A stretch of DNA of 64,000 nucleotides from Plazaster borealis (Eukaryota; Echinodermata; Asteroidea; Forcipulatida; Labidiasteridae), in NCBI GenBank assembly GCA_021014325.1, contig CM037472.1, positions 8,370,001-8,434,000 of the forward strand. Direction: 5' to 3'. The notes under the pieces were generated by a model, which worked only from the letters and a program-made list of their open reading frames with translations, did not search any database and was not told the DNA's origin. Each line of letters begins with the position of its first letter. Within the stretch, counting starts at the first letter, position 1. Both the position numbers and the translations under genes were made by a program. Positions 13,180 to 23,773 of this stretch are shown piece by piece.

Positions 13180-13482
13180 GGGAAAGTACATTGATTTTTC
13201 ATCAATTAGTTTTCAACAAATACACCATACAACCAACCTTTGAATTTTTCTTCAAATTAGGTGACAATTTAGTGAAACCGAAAATTTACACTTTATTAAA
13301 TTCTGTAAGGGATTTTGTGCACAATTGTCCCAACTTATCTTAATTGGGGCAATTGAAATTGGTAGTTTTTCCTGACAGAATATATGTCTGGAGGATTGGT
13401 GCTAGTATGAACTTGATAATCAGTGAGCTTTCAGATTGAAGCTAAGGTTTTTTTAAAATTATAAATACCAAGTACTTTGTCT
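13180..13482 (+). repeat. TTAA-flanked MITE, family C
   Basis: Flanked by TTAA at 13176-13179 and 13483-13486. The left end GGGAAAGTACATTG and right end AAGTACTTTGTC are inverted relatives. The 5' portion (ATTAGTTTTCAACAAATACACC) matches 62500-62590, and the 3' portion matches sequence near 1500-1595 and, reversed, 8529-8760. Non-coding. Confidence 0.75.
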
Positions 13483-13495
13483 TTAACTTTCACAT

Positions 13496-13501
13496 TTTAT
13501 T
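13496..13501 (-). promoter_or_regulatory. Candidate poly(A) signal of the evectin-like gene
   Basis: Minus-strand AATAAA lies about 210 bp downstream of the stop codon at 13711, a normal distance for a 3' UTR. It is next to a MITE terminus, so another signal could be used instead. Confidence 0.4.
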
Positions 13502-13710
13502 TTCACAATGCTTGGGAGTATGTATTTAAGCTATGGCAGGTGTTGTTGCCAACCCAAGGTGGACCAAAATTACAACCATTCATATCCTCACTGAACATGC
13601 TGAAGGAAAGAGATTCCAAACACAGGTCAACTCCAACTTAAACAATTTTGGTTGCAATATCCTATGAGCTACACCATGGCCAGGTTGCAAACATTGGCAT
13701 TTGAATCAGC

Positions 13711-16700
13711 CTAATCCCCACCAAAATCCCCACCCCCGTCCCCACCAAAATCTCCGCCCATGTCCCCACCAAAATCTCCGCCCATGTCCCCACCGTAATC
13801 TCCACCCATGTCCCCACCGTAATCTCCACCCATGTCCCCACCGTAATCGTCATGCATACCGCCCCCATGCATGTCATGCCCACCATCATGATAGTGATGG
13901 TCATGGTGGTGATCATGGAAGCCATAATGGTGATCATGGAAGCCATGATGGTGATGATGCCCCCACCCACCACCATAGCCAAACCCACCACCATAGCCCC
14001 ACCCACCTCCCCATCCATGGCCGTAACCGCCGAGCATGGCACCAGTCAAGACACCTGTTGTAAAGCTATCACTGGCTGGTGCCGGGTTGACATAGACAGT
14101 GCGTTGATTGTGTATGACTCTTTGTTGGGCGGGGTAACCCTGGGTGTACCCTGTCTGCTGGGGGTACTGCTGTTGATACTGAGGCTGAGGTTGTGCATAA
14201 CCCTGAGGTTGGGGTGCATAACCCTGAGGTTGGGGTGCATAACCCTGGGGTGGGGGTGCATACCCCTGTGCTTGGCGCTGTACATTTTGAGCATACGGTG
14301 GAGGGGCTTGACCTGTATAAAGTAAAATAAAACAATTTAAATTATTTCAAAAAACATAACAAAAAGTGAAATATATAATTATATATATATTGAGGATTGC
14401 CAAAATTTATTTGGTTTACGGGCTGTCCAAAGCTTTCAATATTTTGAAGGTTGTACAGAAAGTACTAGTTTTGAACCCTGGCTGTGCCCTTGGCCGATTC
14501 AATCAGCTCAATTCACAGACTGTGTATTGGCGAGGCCTATTTAATCAGCCCTATTTATAATGTATTTGTATTGGTTACAACACACCACATGACCTTAAAG
14601 AGTGGCTCCAGGATGCTCTGGAAATATTAAGCTTTTACATTTTTCCAATAGATGGAGTCCCCAAGAAATATAAAAAATTATTATGAGTCCCTTACCTCAA
14701 GCTAAAACAGAGTAAAAATGTCTTTTCCGAAAAACACTCCCAGCACACAACAGCGCAGACCGCGGCATTATCACGGGGGAGACCCCTACACAACCCACAA
14801 TCAAGCAGTCGCGTGTTTATAGACTTAACGTTTCTGCAGTTCACAGCAACTGTGCCACAAAACCAAACAGCATGGACAATGTGAATGCCTGCTGCATTTT
14901 CATTATTTTTTTTCAGAACACAAAATTCTCTGTTAATTTTACTCTATTTACATACGTTATCGTACGCTGTTACTGACAGACACCACCCCACCCCACTTGT
15001 CATACTCTTTTGTGAGTGTTGAAACCTTACCTGTTACATTAGGCCTAAATCCTGCTGGAGGTGGACCTTGAGGCATGGGTTGCCCTCCTGGTTGAGGCAT
15101 TGCCCCCTGGGGACCCTGCTGCCCCTGAGGTGGTCCTGGTTGTACACCTTTGACTTCATACAGAGCTTTCAACCAGCCTCTAAATACAAAAAAACATAAT
15201 AGAGTTAGGCATTTACGTTTATTTTTCTAAAAGGTTAAACGGAACTTGTGACTTCCATTAAACGGAACTTATGACTTTCATAACTTCCGTTTCAACATTT
15301 CTACTGATTCTGATCAGAACTATGAGCCCATCTGTTAAAAAGGAGTAGATATCAACACTTTCAAGGATTAAAAGTAGAACACTGTAGCCCAGTCTTTACA
15401 GTCACAAAACCACAAACCACAGTGGGGCAGGGTATAAAGCAAATGTATAACAAATTGTAGGGGATTGAAAATAATGTATTACATTTGTGAAAGTTCAAGT
15501 TGTGACCAATATAAGAAACATCCCACCAACAAAAGGGGTATCAATTATTCTCCCTGGATAGTGTCTGGGCTAACACTTTAAAGAAAAGGAAGGTCTTTAA
15601 TGTGGGCTCATTTAACCTTTAAGCCAATTTGGAAACGGATTTCAGCATTTGTTTACGGTTAAACGGTTAATCGGTTAAACATCCCAACCCTAAAACATAC
15701 ACACACTAGCATCAAAGTAGGAACAGAGCTTTGTTTATAACATTGTAAAGATCTGCCTTCTTGGGAAAACTGTTGCAATGACAAATGTTTTTGAATAAAA
15801 GAGCTTTTCATCTTGTAACTGCTGATAATTGCAGTGTGTGAAACTTTTGCATTAATGGGTTAAATTTTGGCCCCTTATTTTATGGGTGCAGGGCTCAATT
15901 TCACATCACCATCAGTGTTTGTATTGTGAGATTACACTTTGCTTAGAAATTAAAGTTGATACACAGTGCAGTCTTAATCTTAGCTCTTTGTGAAATTGGC
16001 CCCAGGTCACAAATAAGAAATAATGATAAACTTTGACTGTCTTCGGTACACTGTGTTCTCAAAGAATGTATAATGATGGATGGGATACCCCTACTTATAG
16101 ACTTAATGGCTGTTTGTCATTGGGTATGTTCAGACAGCCTACTAAGTTAGACCCGAACCAGTTTAACTTTTACGAGCAGCAGGGGGGTGGTCGTAAAAAA
16201 AATTCCCCTTGCGTTCAGACAGCACAGAGTTAAACCCGATCCGGTTTATCTTCGGTTTTAAGAGGTCAAAGCAGACGCGACCCCATTACTCTAACATCCG
16301 GTTTTATTCATTAGAATTTGCGCGCCGAGATCATACTGCTGCCGAGTGCCCTGGACGATCATCGGAACATGTTATATATTGGATAAAAATGGCTCAATCG
16401 AACGCGAAAAAGAGTTTTACCGCATGGAGGATATGAGCACTTAAAACAAACAAGAACACGACTAAAAAAATGAATTAAACAAACAAAACATGACTGTAAA
16501 GTGTACATAAAATTGATACAAACCGCCGAGGAAACTCACCGAATTAGCATCCATATTCCATGAAACAGAACACGTTATATTTTTGTGTTTTATACCACCG
16601 GTTCTGATTTAATTAATTCATAGTTTGTACCTCAATTGATTGGAAGTTGCGATCTCTCAAAAGCTGGTGCCGCGATTTTTATTCTGATTCGTTCATAAAC

Positions 16701-19700
16701 ACCACTATACACGTGCAAGTTACGTAAATACATGTACTTTTTAGTATTTCCCAACAACGTGGAGATTGCTGGCCAAGGGAATTTCTCCTACACAGCCTCG
16801 CACCCACGGCAGTTCATTCTCCTAATAATAAAGTATAGCCACTAGTAACGGTGACGGCAATAAGCACATCCACGGGATCGGTGATGGATAACTATGGGAT
16901 ATCAGTGATTGATCACTATGGGATGGCAGCGCTGTGCATGTGGATTGTGAGATTCATTAAAAAATGTTCATGCTCCTTCGCTGCGCTCATAGTATATGCA
17001 TGAAAAACAGTTTCAATATTGTAGGACACACAACAAAACACGCTTGGAAAATATAATTTTGTTTCAGAATTTAATAAATCATGGGCGTGGGCCGTTGTTA
17101 AACTGCATACACCGATCAAGAGAGTTTCGCCAACTCGGTAAGCGGCAAGAACGTTTGTACTCAGTGCTTCGGCACTACAGACCACTGTATACCACTCAAG
17201 TGCTCCGGGTCCCGGGCGTGTGCATCGAACCGGGTCCCGGGTGTGTGCATTGAACCTCAAAATGGGTCGTCCGTTGTGAGTTAAACCGGATGTCATTCTG
17301 TCCACACGCAGTGTTAAAAGATAAACCCGAACTGGTTTAGACTTAGACCGCCTCGCTGGACGGTCTAAGTTTTTGGGTTTAGACCTGATCCGGTCTAACT
17401 TTTTTTGCGTTCAGACGCAAAAAAGTTGAACCCGAACTGGTCTAAATTGAGTTAGACCAACTTTAGTACGGCGTGTGAACGACCTCATTGTTGGGTCCAT
17501 AGAAATAAAATACTGAGACTGCTTAGTTCAAAATGTTGTCTACAGGTGTCTGCTGTGCATGCCCTCTATGACAACTGTGGACATAGAGTATCAATACCAT
17601 GTTATAATGCCTGTATGGTAACCAGATCAACCAATGGGAAAGATGAAATTTTCCATACAGCTATTAAATGGCAGTGTGCATGACTTGCCTCAAAGAAGTC
17701 TAGTCAACCATCGGCACAGTATCTATGATAAGGTGGTAACAAAGTTCATATTGGGATTCTAACCCTGAATGCAAAAAGGCCTGGAATTTCATCTTTGAGA
17801 GGGCAAGGCCATTTTCATTTTGCAAGGGCAGTTAGGGCACTTCCATTGGAAAATCTTAAAGTCTATGGGAAACTTTTTAAAAGGGCACCAAGGCCAAGAC
17901 CAGGGCAACAGAAGCCATGGCCTCCAGGCCTATGGAACCTTCTCCTCATTTGGACATAAACATGGACATGATTCTCCACCATTGAAGTATTTGAGAGTGG
18001 GGCAAATGTTGTATACTTACATAAGTTGTTCTTCACTGTCCGCCTGGAAGAAGTGATTTTTCCTATTGATGGTCAATGTGAAGATATGAAGGATATTAGC
18101 TCCAGTCTCAGGCCTAGGAGCGATCTGTGTACACTGCTGTCCAACCCTCAGACTCTCACAATGAGATTTCACATTCCATTCTTTCTTTGCTGTACTGCTG
18201 GATTGTGTGGACTTATAGATCATTTGACCATCGTTGAAGAGGCAGAAGTAACGTTTGCTCCAGCCTTTAAAGAGAAAGCCACCTACATTGTGTGGAAGGG
18301 GATAACATTACTCATGAAGTTGAGAAACAAGTTTACAGAGGGAGATATCTTACACAATAAACCAGGATTTGGGCTCTGGCCTTTGGTTATAATTCTCTCA
18401 GCATCAGATTTAATGTCTTCGACATCCCTGAAAAATATCAGATGGAGTCAAATCTAAGGGCATTTCTACAACAGCAGCACATGTAAATATATTTTTTAAT
18501 AGATGCTAAATTTGCATTGGGGATAAAGAATTTTATTTGGTGTTTACCCATACACCGATGTGTGTTAAGCACTGTATACTCAGTACTTTCCCTGAGTTCT
18601 GTGAAAAAACCCATCAACTGAGTATACAGTGCTTGACACGCATCAGTGTATGGGTAAAACACAAATAAGGTCATGGTTCTGAATCCCACTCAAATAATAC
18701 GCTTGTGGATTTTTTTCACAGGACTCAGGAATGTACTGAGCAAACAGTGCTTAACGCACATTGGTGCTTAATGCACATTAGTAGGCCCTATAGGATGGGT
18801 AGAACACAAGGAATACAAATTATCAGATGGTCTGATTGTACAGAAGCAAAATAATCCTGAAAACTGTGAAGTCAGTATCCTCTTAGACTGGATGAAGTCC
18901 TCTGAATGTTACATTTTAGAGGTTTTCAACTCCCTACATAACTTCAGAAACAAATCTTTCACAATAAATTTGGTCATAACGGAGCTGTGTCTTTCTTGCC
19001 TGTAAACCCTAACCACCCCAGGCCTGCCAAAATCAAACAGATGGTTTTGTTGGAATTTGGATGGTTTAGTCCTGTGGAGAGTACCCACTAAATCACAGTC
19101 CAGAAGCACAGGACCTGTTGGAGTATGATGGGTTGTGTACTGTTCCAGTACATAAACTGTTGGAGTATGATGGGTTGTGTACTATTCCAAAAAGTAAACT
19201 GTTGGAGTATGATGGGTTGTGGAAGCTTTCTGGTAGAAATGTTAATGCAACTTCAGCTTTCAAGAAAATCTGAAGGTGAACCCGAAGGTGCATGTACATG
19301 TACAGTAGGTCAATCAAAATCCTGATTAGCGAACCACTGTTAAGAGCGATTACTGTGGTTAAAGCATTTCATGAATACAAGAAAGTCTGTGCAAGTATTA
19401 GAGACCCATACAAGCTATACATAATACGGTTTTGCTAATATTATTGCACCAACAGAGTCTCTGTTGGTGCAACAATAGCGCCTTTCCAGACGGCATCTTT
19501 TGCACCTGTAACTAAAGCTGTGTTTGTTGTCTTTTTAAATGCCCCAACAGATATCACATTAATCCACTATTAGCAATATGATTTACAGGCATGATGTACA
19601 CAGGCGCGGATCCAGGGGGGGGAGGGCGTGGGGGGCGCACGCCCCCCCTTTTTCATATATAAAAAAACAAAAAAAATGAGGGAGAAAAGAAAAAAAGAGG

Positions 19701-22700
19701 GAGAGAGAGAGAAGGGGGAGGGGAGAAATGGGGAAGTGGAGATTTTGCTGCTTGGTATATTTTCACGCCCCCCCCCGTTTGGAAAATCCTGGATCCGCCC
19801 CTGGTACATAAGGGCTTACAGCTTACTTCACAGAGGAAACAGAGGCAATCAATTGCCTCCATTCACCTGCTGATTTACATAAATTACATGTAGGTGCCCT
19901 TTACTAAAGAAAAAGTGCCTTGCCCTTACAAGAGCGAAGTATAAGGACAGTTACAGTATGCATACTCACAGTAGTACTTCAAATATCCATCATGCTTGGT
20001 GCCAGAGCTATCTGAAAGCACAATTAAAGACATGGTAAAACATTACAATTGGAAAATATCACAAAAAACAAATTTTGAGGAACGTTTCATAGGTTCAGCA
20101 TCAATTTGTGACAGGGCCTATTCTGGTACCGGTTCTTTTGCGTTACAGCATAATCTCCTTTTAAAAATAGGATGGGTATATTCATCATGTGTCTCGACTC
20201 AACCGTTGACCAACTCGACTCTTGACAACTCGACGAGTGAGACAAGTCGGCGGTTGAGACAACTCAACGGTTGAGACAACTCAACGGTTGAGACAACTTG
20301 ACAGTTGAGACAACCCAACAGTTGAGACAATCCGATGGTTGAGACAACTCAACGGTTGAGACAGCACAACAGTTGAGACAACTCAGCGGATGAGACAACT
20401 CAGCGGTTGAGACAACTTGACAGTTGAGACAACTCAACAGTTGAGACAACTCGACGGTTGAGACAACTTGACAGTTGAGACAACTAAACGCTTCGGACAA
20501 CTTGATGGTTGAGACAACTCAACGGTTGAGACAGCACAACTGTTGAGATAGCACAACGGTTGAGACAACTCAAAGGTTCAGACAGATCAACGGTTGGGAC
20601 AACTCGATGGTTGAGACAACTCAACGGTTGAGACAACTCAACGGTTGAGACAACTCGACAGTTGAGACAACTAGACGCTTGAGACAACTTGACGGTTGAG
20701 ACTACTCGACAGTTTAGAAAACTTGACAGTTGAGACAGCTCAACGGTTGACACAACTCGACAGTTGAGACAACTCAACGGTTGAGACAATTCGACGGTTG
20801 AGACAACTCGACGGTTCAGACAGCTCAACAGTTGGGTGTCAGTTCGTGAAAAAGGAAAATGTCAACGGTTGAGACAACTCAACGTTTGAGACAACTCAGC
20901 GGTTGAGACAACTCAACGGTTGAGACACTTTGAGAGTTGAGACAGCTTAAAGATAGAGACAACTCGACGGGTGAGACAACTCAGTGGTTGAGACAGCTCG
21001 ACGGTTGAGACAACTCAACGGTTCAGCCAGCTCAACGGTTGGGTGTCAGTTCGTGAAAACAGAAAATGTCTGTTTGCATTAATTTTTGACGCCAAGAACT
21101 GACACAAAACTATCTTACTTTTTTATATTGCTTATTAATTTAGGAAGAAAAGCAGTAAAAGCACTGTATATATGAAGTTCAATGCTTCAAGTCTCCGCTG
21201 TGTGTAAGAAGAAAAAAAATAGTTGAAAATACCCTGAAATTTTGTAGGAAAACTTGATTTTGAAAATATTCAACTTTAAACGCTGTTTTACCTAATTGCT
21301 TCTTTTTACTGTCTCTGTGTGTCAGTTCGTGGCATTGGTGTTGATTCGTCATTGCTCATCACGAGTTTGTCCACGTGGTTACGCCCTCAAAGTCGCCTTC
21401 CAGCCAGCAAGCTCACCTCTTTACAATACAAAGTCACCCCCTGACCTAGACCCAGTAACTGGGGCGCTGTACTCCTTTTTTGAAATTTGGACATTATCGG
21501 TCGTACTACTGATAAAGTCAACATTTCGAACTGTACTCCTTTTTTGAAATTTGGACATTATCGGTCGTACTACCGATAATGTCAACATTTCGAAAAAGGA
21601 GTCGAAATTTTGACATTATCAGTCGTACTACCGATAATGTCAACATTTCGAAAAAGGAGCACAGCGCCCCAGTTACTGGGTCTACCCCTGACCAAAGAGC
21701 AAGGACAAAGTCGCAAATAGCCGACCACTGCTGATCTTTAACTTCACCTTATTAATTAGGCAAAACTAGTATCTAAAACTACATAGTCATGATAGTGTCA
21801 GCATGGTGTCAGTGACCAGTGACAGTGACTGATCTGACAGTGACAGTTCTTATTCCTCTATGGTATCCTCCCGTGTCCGGTTTTTGATGTACTATGCCTT
21901 TTTCTTTGAATTGAAAAAAAAATAATGATGCCATATATCAACTGATGCCCTAATTACCTTCCTTTGTTTATAAGAAGTATGTAAAAATATATTAAAACTT
22001 GATAGACATTGAAACTTTCACACCACGCACCGATCTTCGATGACTTCCAATAGCGTCCCCGTGTTTTGAGTTTGACCTGTTTTCGAGGCAAACAAGAAAG
22101 TATAGTGTCCTGGTGAAGCCATACGCAGAGAAACATCTGCAGTGACTTCAAGTGTTCTGTGAGACGTTGTGTACGACTCTATAGCCAGCAGTTTTCTTCA
22201 TTTTATTCAAAATATTTTTTATTTAATTTTAAAAATTACGATGGTAATTTGCAAAAACTAAAAAAATAAAAAAATAAAAAAAAATTGTCAATAAGTCTTG
22301 GCTTTCAAATCTGATTTTTTTTAAAGTTTTGAATCTTTTTAATGTTTCTTAACATTTATAATAAAGCATATCAATAAACAGTGATATTTGAATCACCAAG
22401 CCAATGTTTAAATTTTAATGTTATTAATAATAAATGATATGAGGGTTTTAAAAAAATTCTCCAGACTGTTAGAAAATGATATAAGGCACATGGTTTCTTT
22501 AAGCCTCTGTATTTTTTTCCCCAGAATGCTCAGCAGAATTTTAAGTCACATGATGTTATCATCGTGAATTGTGAATTGAAAAATTGTTCGATGAAACTTT
22601 TTCGGCGGGCAATTTTTTTTTTTATGGCCCCGACAGTATGACATATTTTTGTACCTTGCTTGTTGTAGAAATGCCTAAAATACCACAAATTTTTGCAATA

Positions 22701-22939
22701 CAAGTGCAACTTGCCAGTGGAGCCTCACATAATTCTAAGTTTTGGTCAAAGGAGAGGAGACTCTTTGCTTGGCAAGTCAAACCACAAAAATTGTATCTAG
22801 GGACTGTTTACATCGCGCGCCGGCAGAGAGGTAAAAGATTTACATCGATTTCAGGGACGCCCTGACATGCCTGAAAACAGGACCTCCTACGATACACTAC
22901 AGTTTACTCACTTGTTACTTCAATACCTCCACAAGACAT
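13711..22939 (-). CDS. Evectin/PLEKHB-like PH-domain protein with Gly/His/Asp-rich tail
   Basis: Four coding exons join in phase: 22939-22912, 18282-18021, 15179-15031 and 14312-13711 (346 codons plus stop). All introns are GT-AG. Residues about 8-106 form a PH domain: SGFLFKGWSKRYFCLF, then NDGQMIYK, then a LRVGQQC loop and the closing helix with the invariant Trp in GWLKALYEV. The RVGQQC stretch and a later PPPYAQ resemble human evectins (PLEKHB1/2), whose PH domain binds phosphatidylserine on endosomal or Golgi membranes. A Pro/Gln/Tyr repeat (QGYAPQP) follows, then VIHNQRTVYV and SDSFTTGVLTGAMLGG, which align with the region before the evectin-2 membrane anchor. The last about 110 residues are GYGGG runs, His clusters and DYGGDMGG repeats, and no clear membrane anchor is present. 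Intron 1 holds a 17-bp minisatellite and intron 2 a 1.36-kb transposon. The family call is by memory of motifs. The exon model is strong because every phase agrees. Confidence 0.82.
16123..17484. mobile_element. 1.36-kb non-autonomous DNA transposon with 6-bp target duplication
   Basis: Identical TCATTG copies flank the element (16117-16122 and 17485-17490). The left end GGTATGTTCAGACAGCCTAC and right end (inverse GGTCGTTCACACGCCGTAC) are imperfect terminal inverted repeats. Subterminal blocks such as AGTTAGACCCGAACCAGTTT recur several times in both orientations, as in many DNA transposons. The longest internal frame (minus 17305-16916) shows no recognisable transposase. It lies in intron 2 of the evectin-like gene. 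Superfamily not assigned. Six-bp duplications are reported for a few groups only. Confidence 0.8.
17545..17682 (+). repeat. Dispersed repeat (copy of 8167-8277)
   Basis: Shares GTCTGCTGTGCATGCCCTCT and CATAGAGTATCA blocks with the copy at 8167-8277 and carries an extra insertion in the middle. It lies immediately right of the 1.36-kb transposon. Confidence 0.55.
18544..18659. repeat. Inverted SINE-body pair forming a hairpin
   Basis: ACCCATACACCGATGTGTGT and AAGCACTGTATACTCAGT at the left are mirrored by ACTGAGTATACAGTGCTTG and CATCAGTGTATGGGT at the right. The sequence is the body of the tRNA-derived SINE family seen at 4082-4270, here in a head-to-head arrangement within intron 1 of the evectin-like gene. 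Confidence 0.65.
19601..19803. repeat. MITE with GGATCCAGG/CCTGGATCC ends
   Basis: Terminal inverted repeats CAGGCGCGGATCCAGG and CCTGGATCCGCCCCTG (15 of 16 positions match) are flanked by GTACA on both sides (19596-19600 and 19804-19808). The interior is purine-rich and non-coding with C/G runs. The open frames crossing it are compositional artefacts. Confidence 0.8.
20224..21035. repeat. 17-bp minisatellite, GACAACTCAACGGTTGA type
   Basis: More than 40 units of GACAACTCAACGGTTGA and variants (CGACGG, TGACAG, CAACAG) run head to tail. The array is interrupted at about 20832-20862 by GGTTGGGTGTCAGTTCGTGA, and the same interruption ends it near 21036-21067. Each unit contains CAACGGTTG, a palindromic Myb-type recognition core. 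It lies in intron 1 of the evectin-like gene. The long minus-strand frames repeating LSCLNCRVVSTVE arise because the frame cycles every three units (51 bp). Confidence 0.9.
21448..21683. repeat. Foldback element with 23-bp perfect inverted ends
   Basis: AGACCCAGTAACTGGGGCGC at the left and its exact inverse at the right (21661-21683) enclose repeated hairpins of GACATTATCGGTCGTACTACC / GGTAGTACGACC and TTTCGAAAAAGGAG. Two tandem copies of a palindromic core are present, so it is a composite foldback. No gene. Confidence 0.8.
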
Positions 22940-23773
22940 CTTTTACAAATTATACGCCGATAGAACAACAAGCTAATAAAGATGCATTGTTTATCACTAA
23001 AAACGTCAACTCCACCTTTTTGCACCTTGCACTTCGATAATTGATTATTGATTACGGTGACAACGGTATCCTTCAATGACGAAATGGGTTTAAGTTGACC
23101 TCTCAACCACAGATCGCCTACGGCGCTATACGATCTTTGCTCTCAACCTTGGAGGCATATATGCAACACGACGTATGAAGCTAAACCACGAATGGTTGTG
23201 GTCAAACTGCGTATGCGCAAAGCTTTCGTAGTCTCTAAATGGTATCTCGCAGTCGTTATATGTCGTGTTCGGTTTTAGGTAGTATTTACTAGGAAAATAG
23301 GGTTGGTTTTATTCAATAACTCTAAATTTGTCCCACGTTACGTAAAAGAATTGCTTAGTAAACTGTCCTAGTAAACTGTCCACTAGTGGTTAGGTTAGAT
23401 CATTGATGTTTTGTTACCTGGATGTTTTGATCTCTTCAAAATTAAAAGCAGTATACTTTTGAATATTCATGACTGCCTGTCAAACTCGGCCAAGTGATGT
23501 GTGTGATTGACATTAGTTGTTGAATATGCAATAGTTATGCAATAGTTTTGCATATTAAGTTATCATCATAAGTTGTATAGTCGTGGCAGCATGACAGGAA
23601 GTGGAATTGAACACGCACGCTACGGACGCACACAATAAACACGTGGAAACATTATTTAAGGGTGGGGGTTCTCTGCTCAAGTACAGTACTCCTCACTTCT
23701 ACTGTTGCTCGTTGATGAGAAGGACCCGTTAAGAAACTTAGTTGTATGATTGTATTCATGTTGGACAGCCAAA
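22940..23773. promoter_or_regulatory. Divergent promoter region of evectin-like and Ulp1-like genes
   Basis: The start codons of the minus-strand gene (22939) and the plus-strand gene (23774) are 834 bp apart, so this interval must hold both 5' UTRs and promoters unless further non-coding exons exist. I see no TATA box at a convincing distance and no clear factor site. It has more CpG dinucleotides than the flanking introns. Confidence 0.45.

Noticed and set aside
13662..14335. Several overlapping open frames on both strands over the evectin exon 4
   Set aside because: Only the frame at 14312-13711 connects in phase to the upstream PH-domain exons. The others come from the low-complexity codons read out of frame or antisense.
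19570..19873. Frames across the GGATCC MITE
   Set aside because: Purine-rich, low-complexity interior of a MITE, open on both strands.
20264..20828. Minus-strand frames repeating LSCLNCRVVSTVE
   Set aside because: Produced by the 17-bp repeat. No gene signals.
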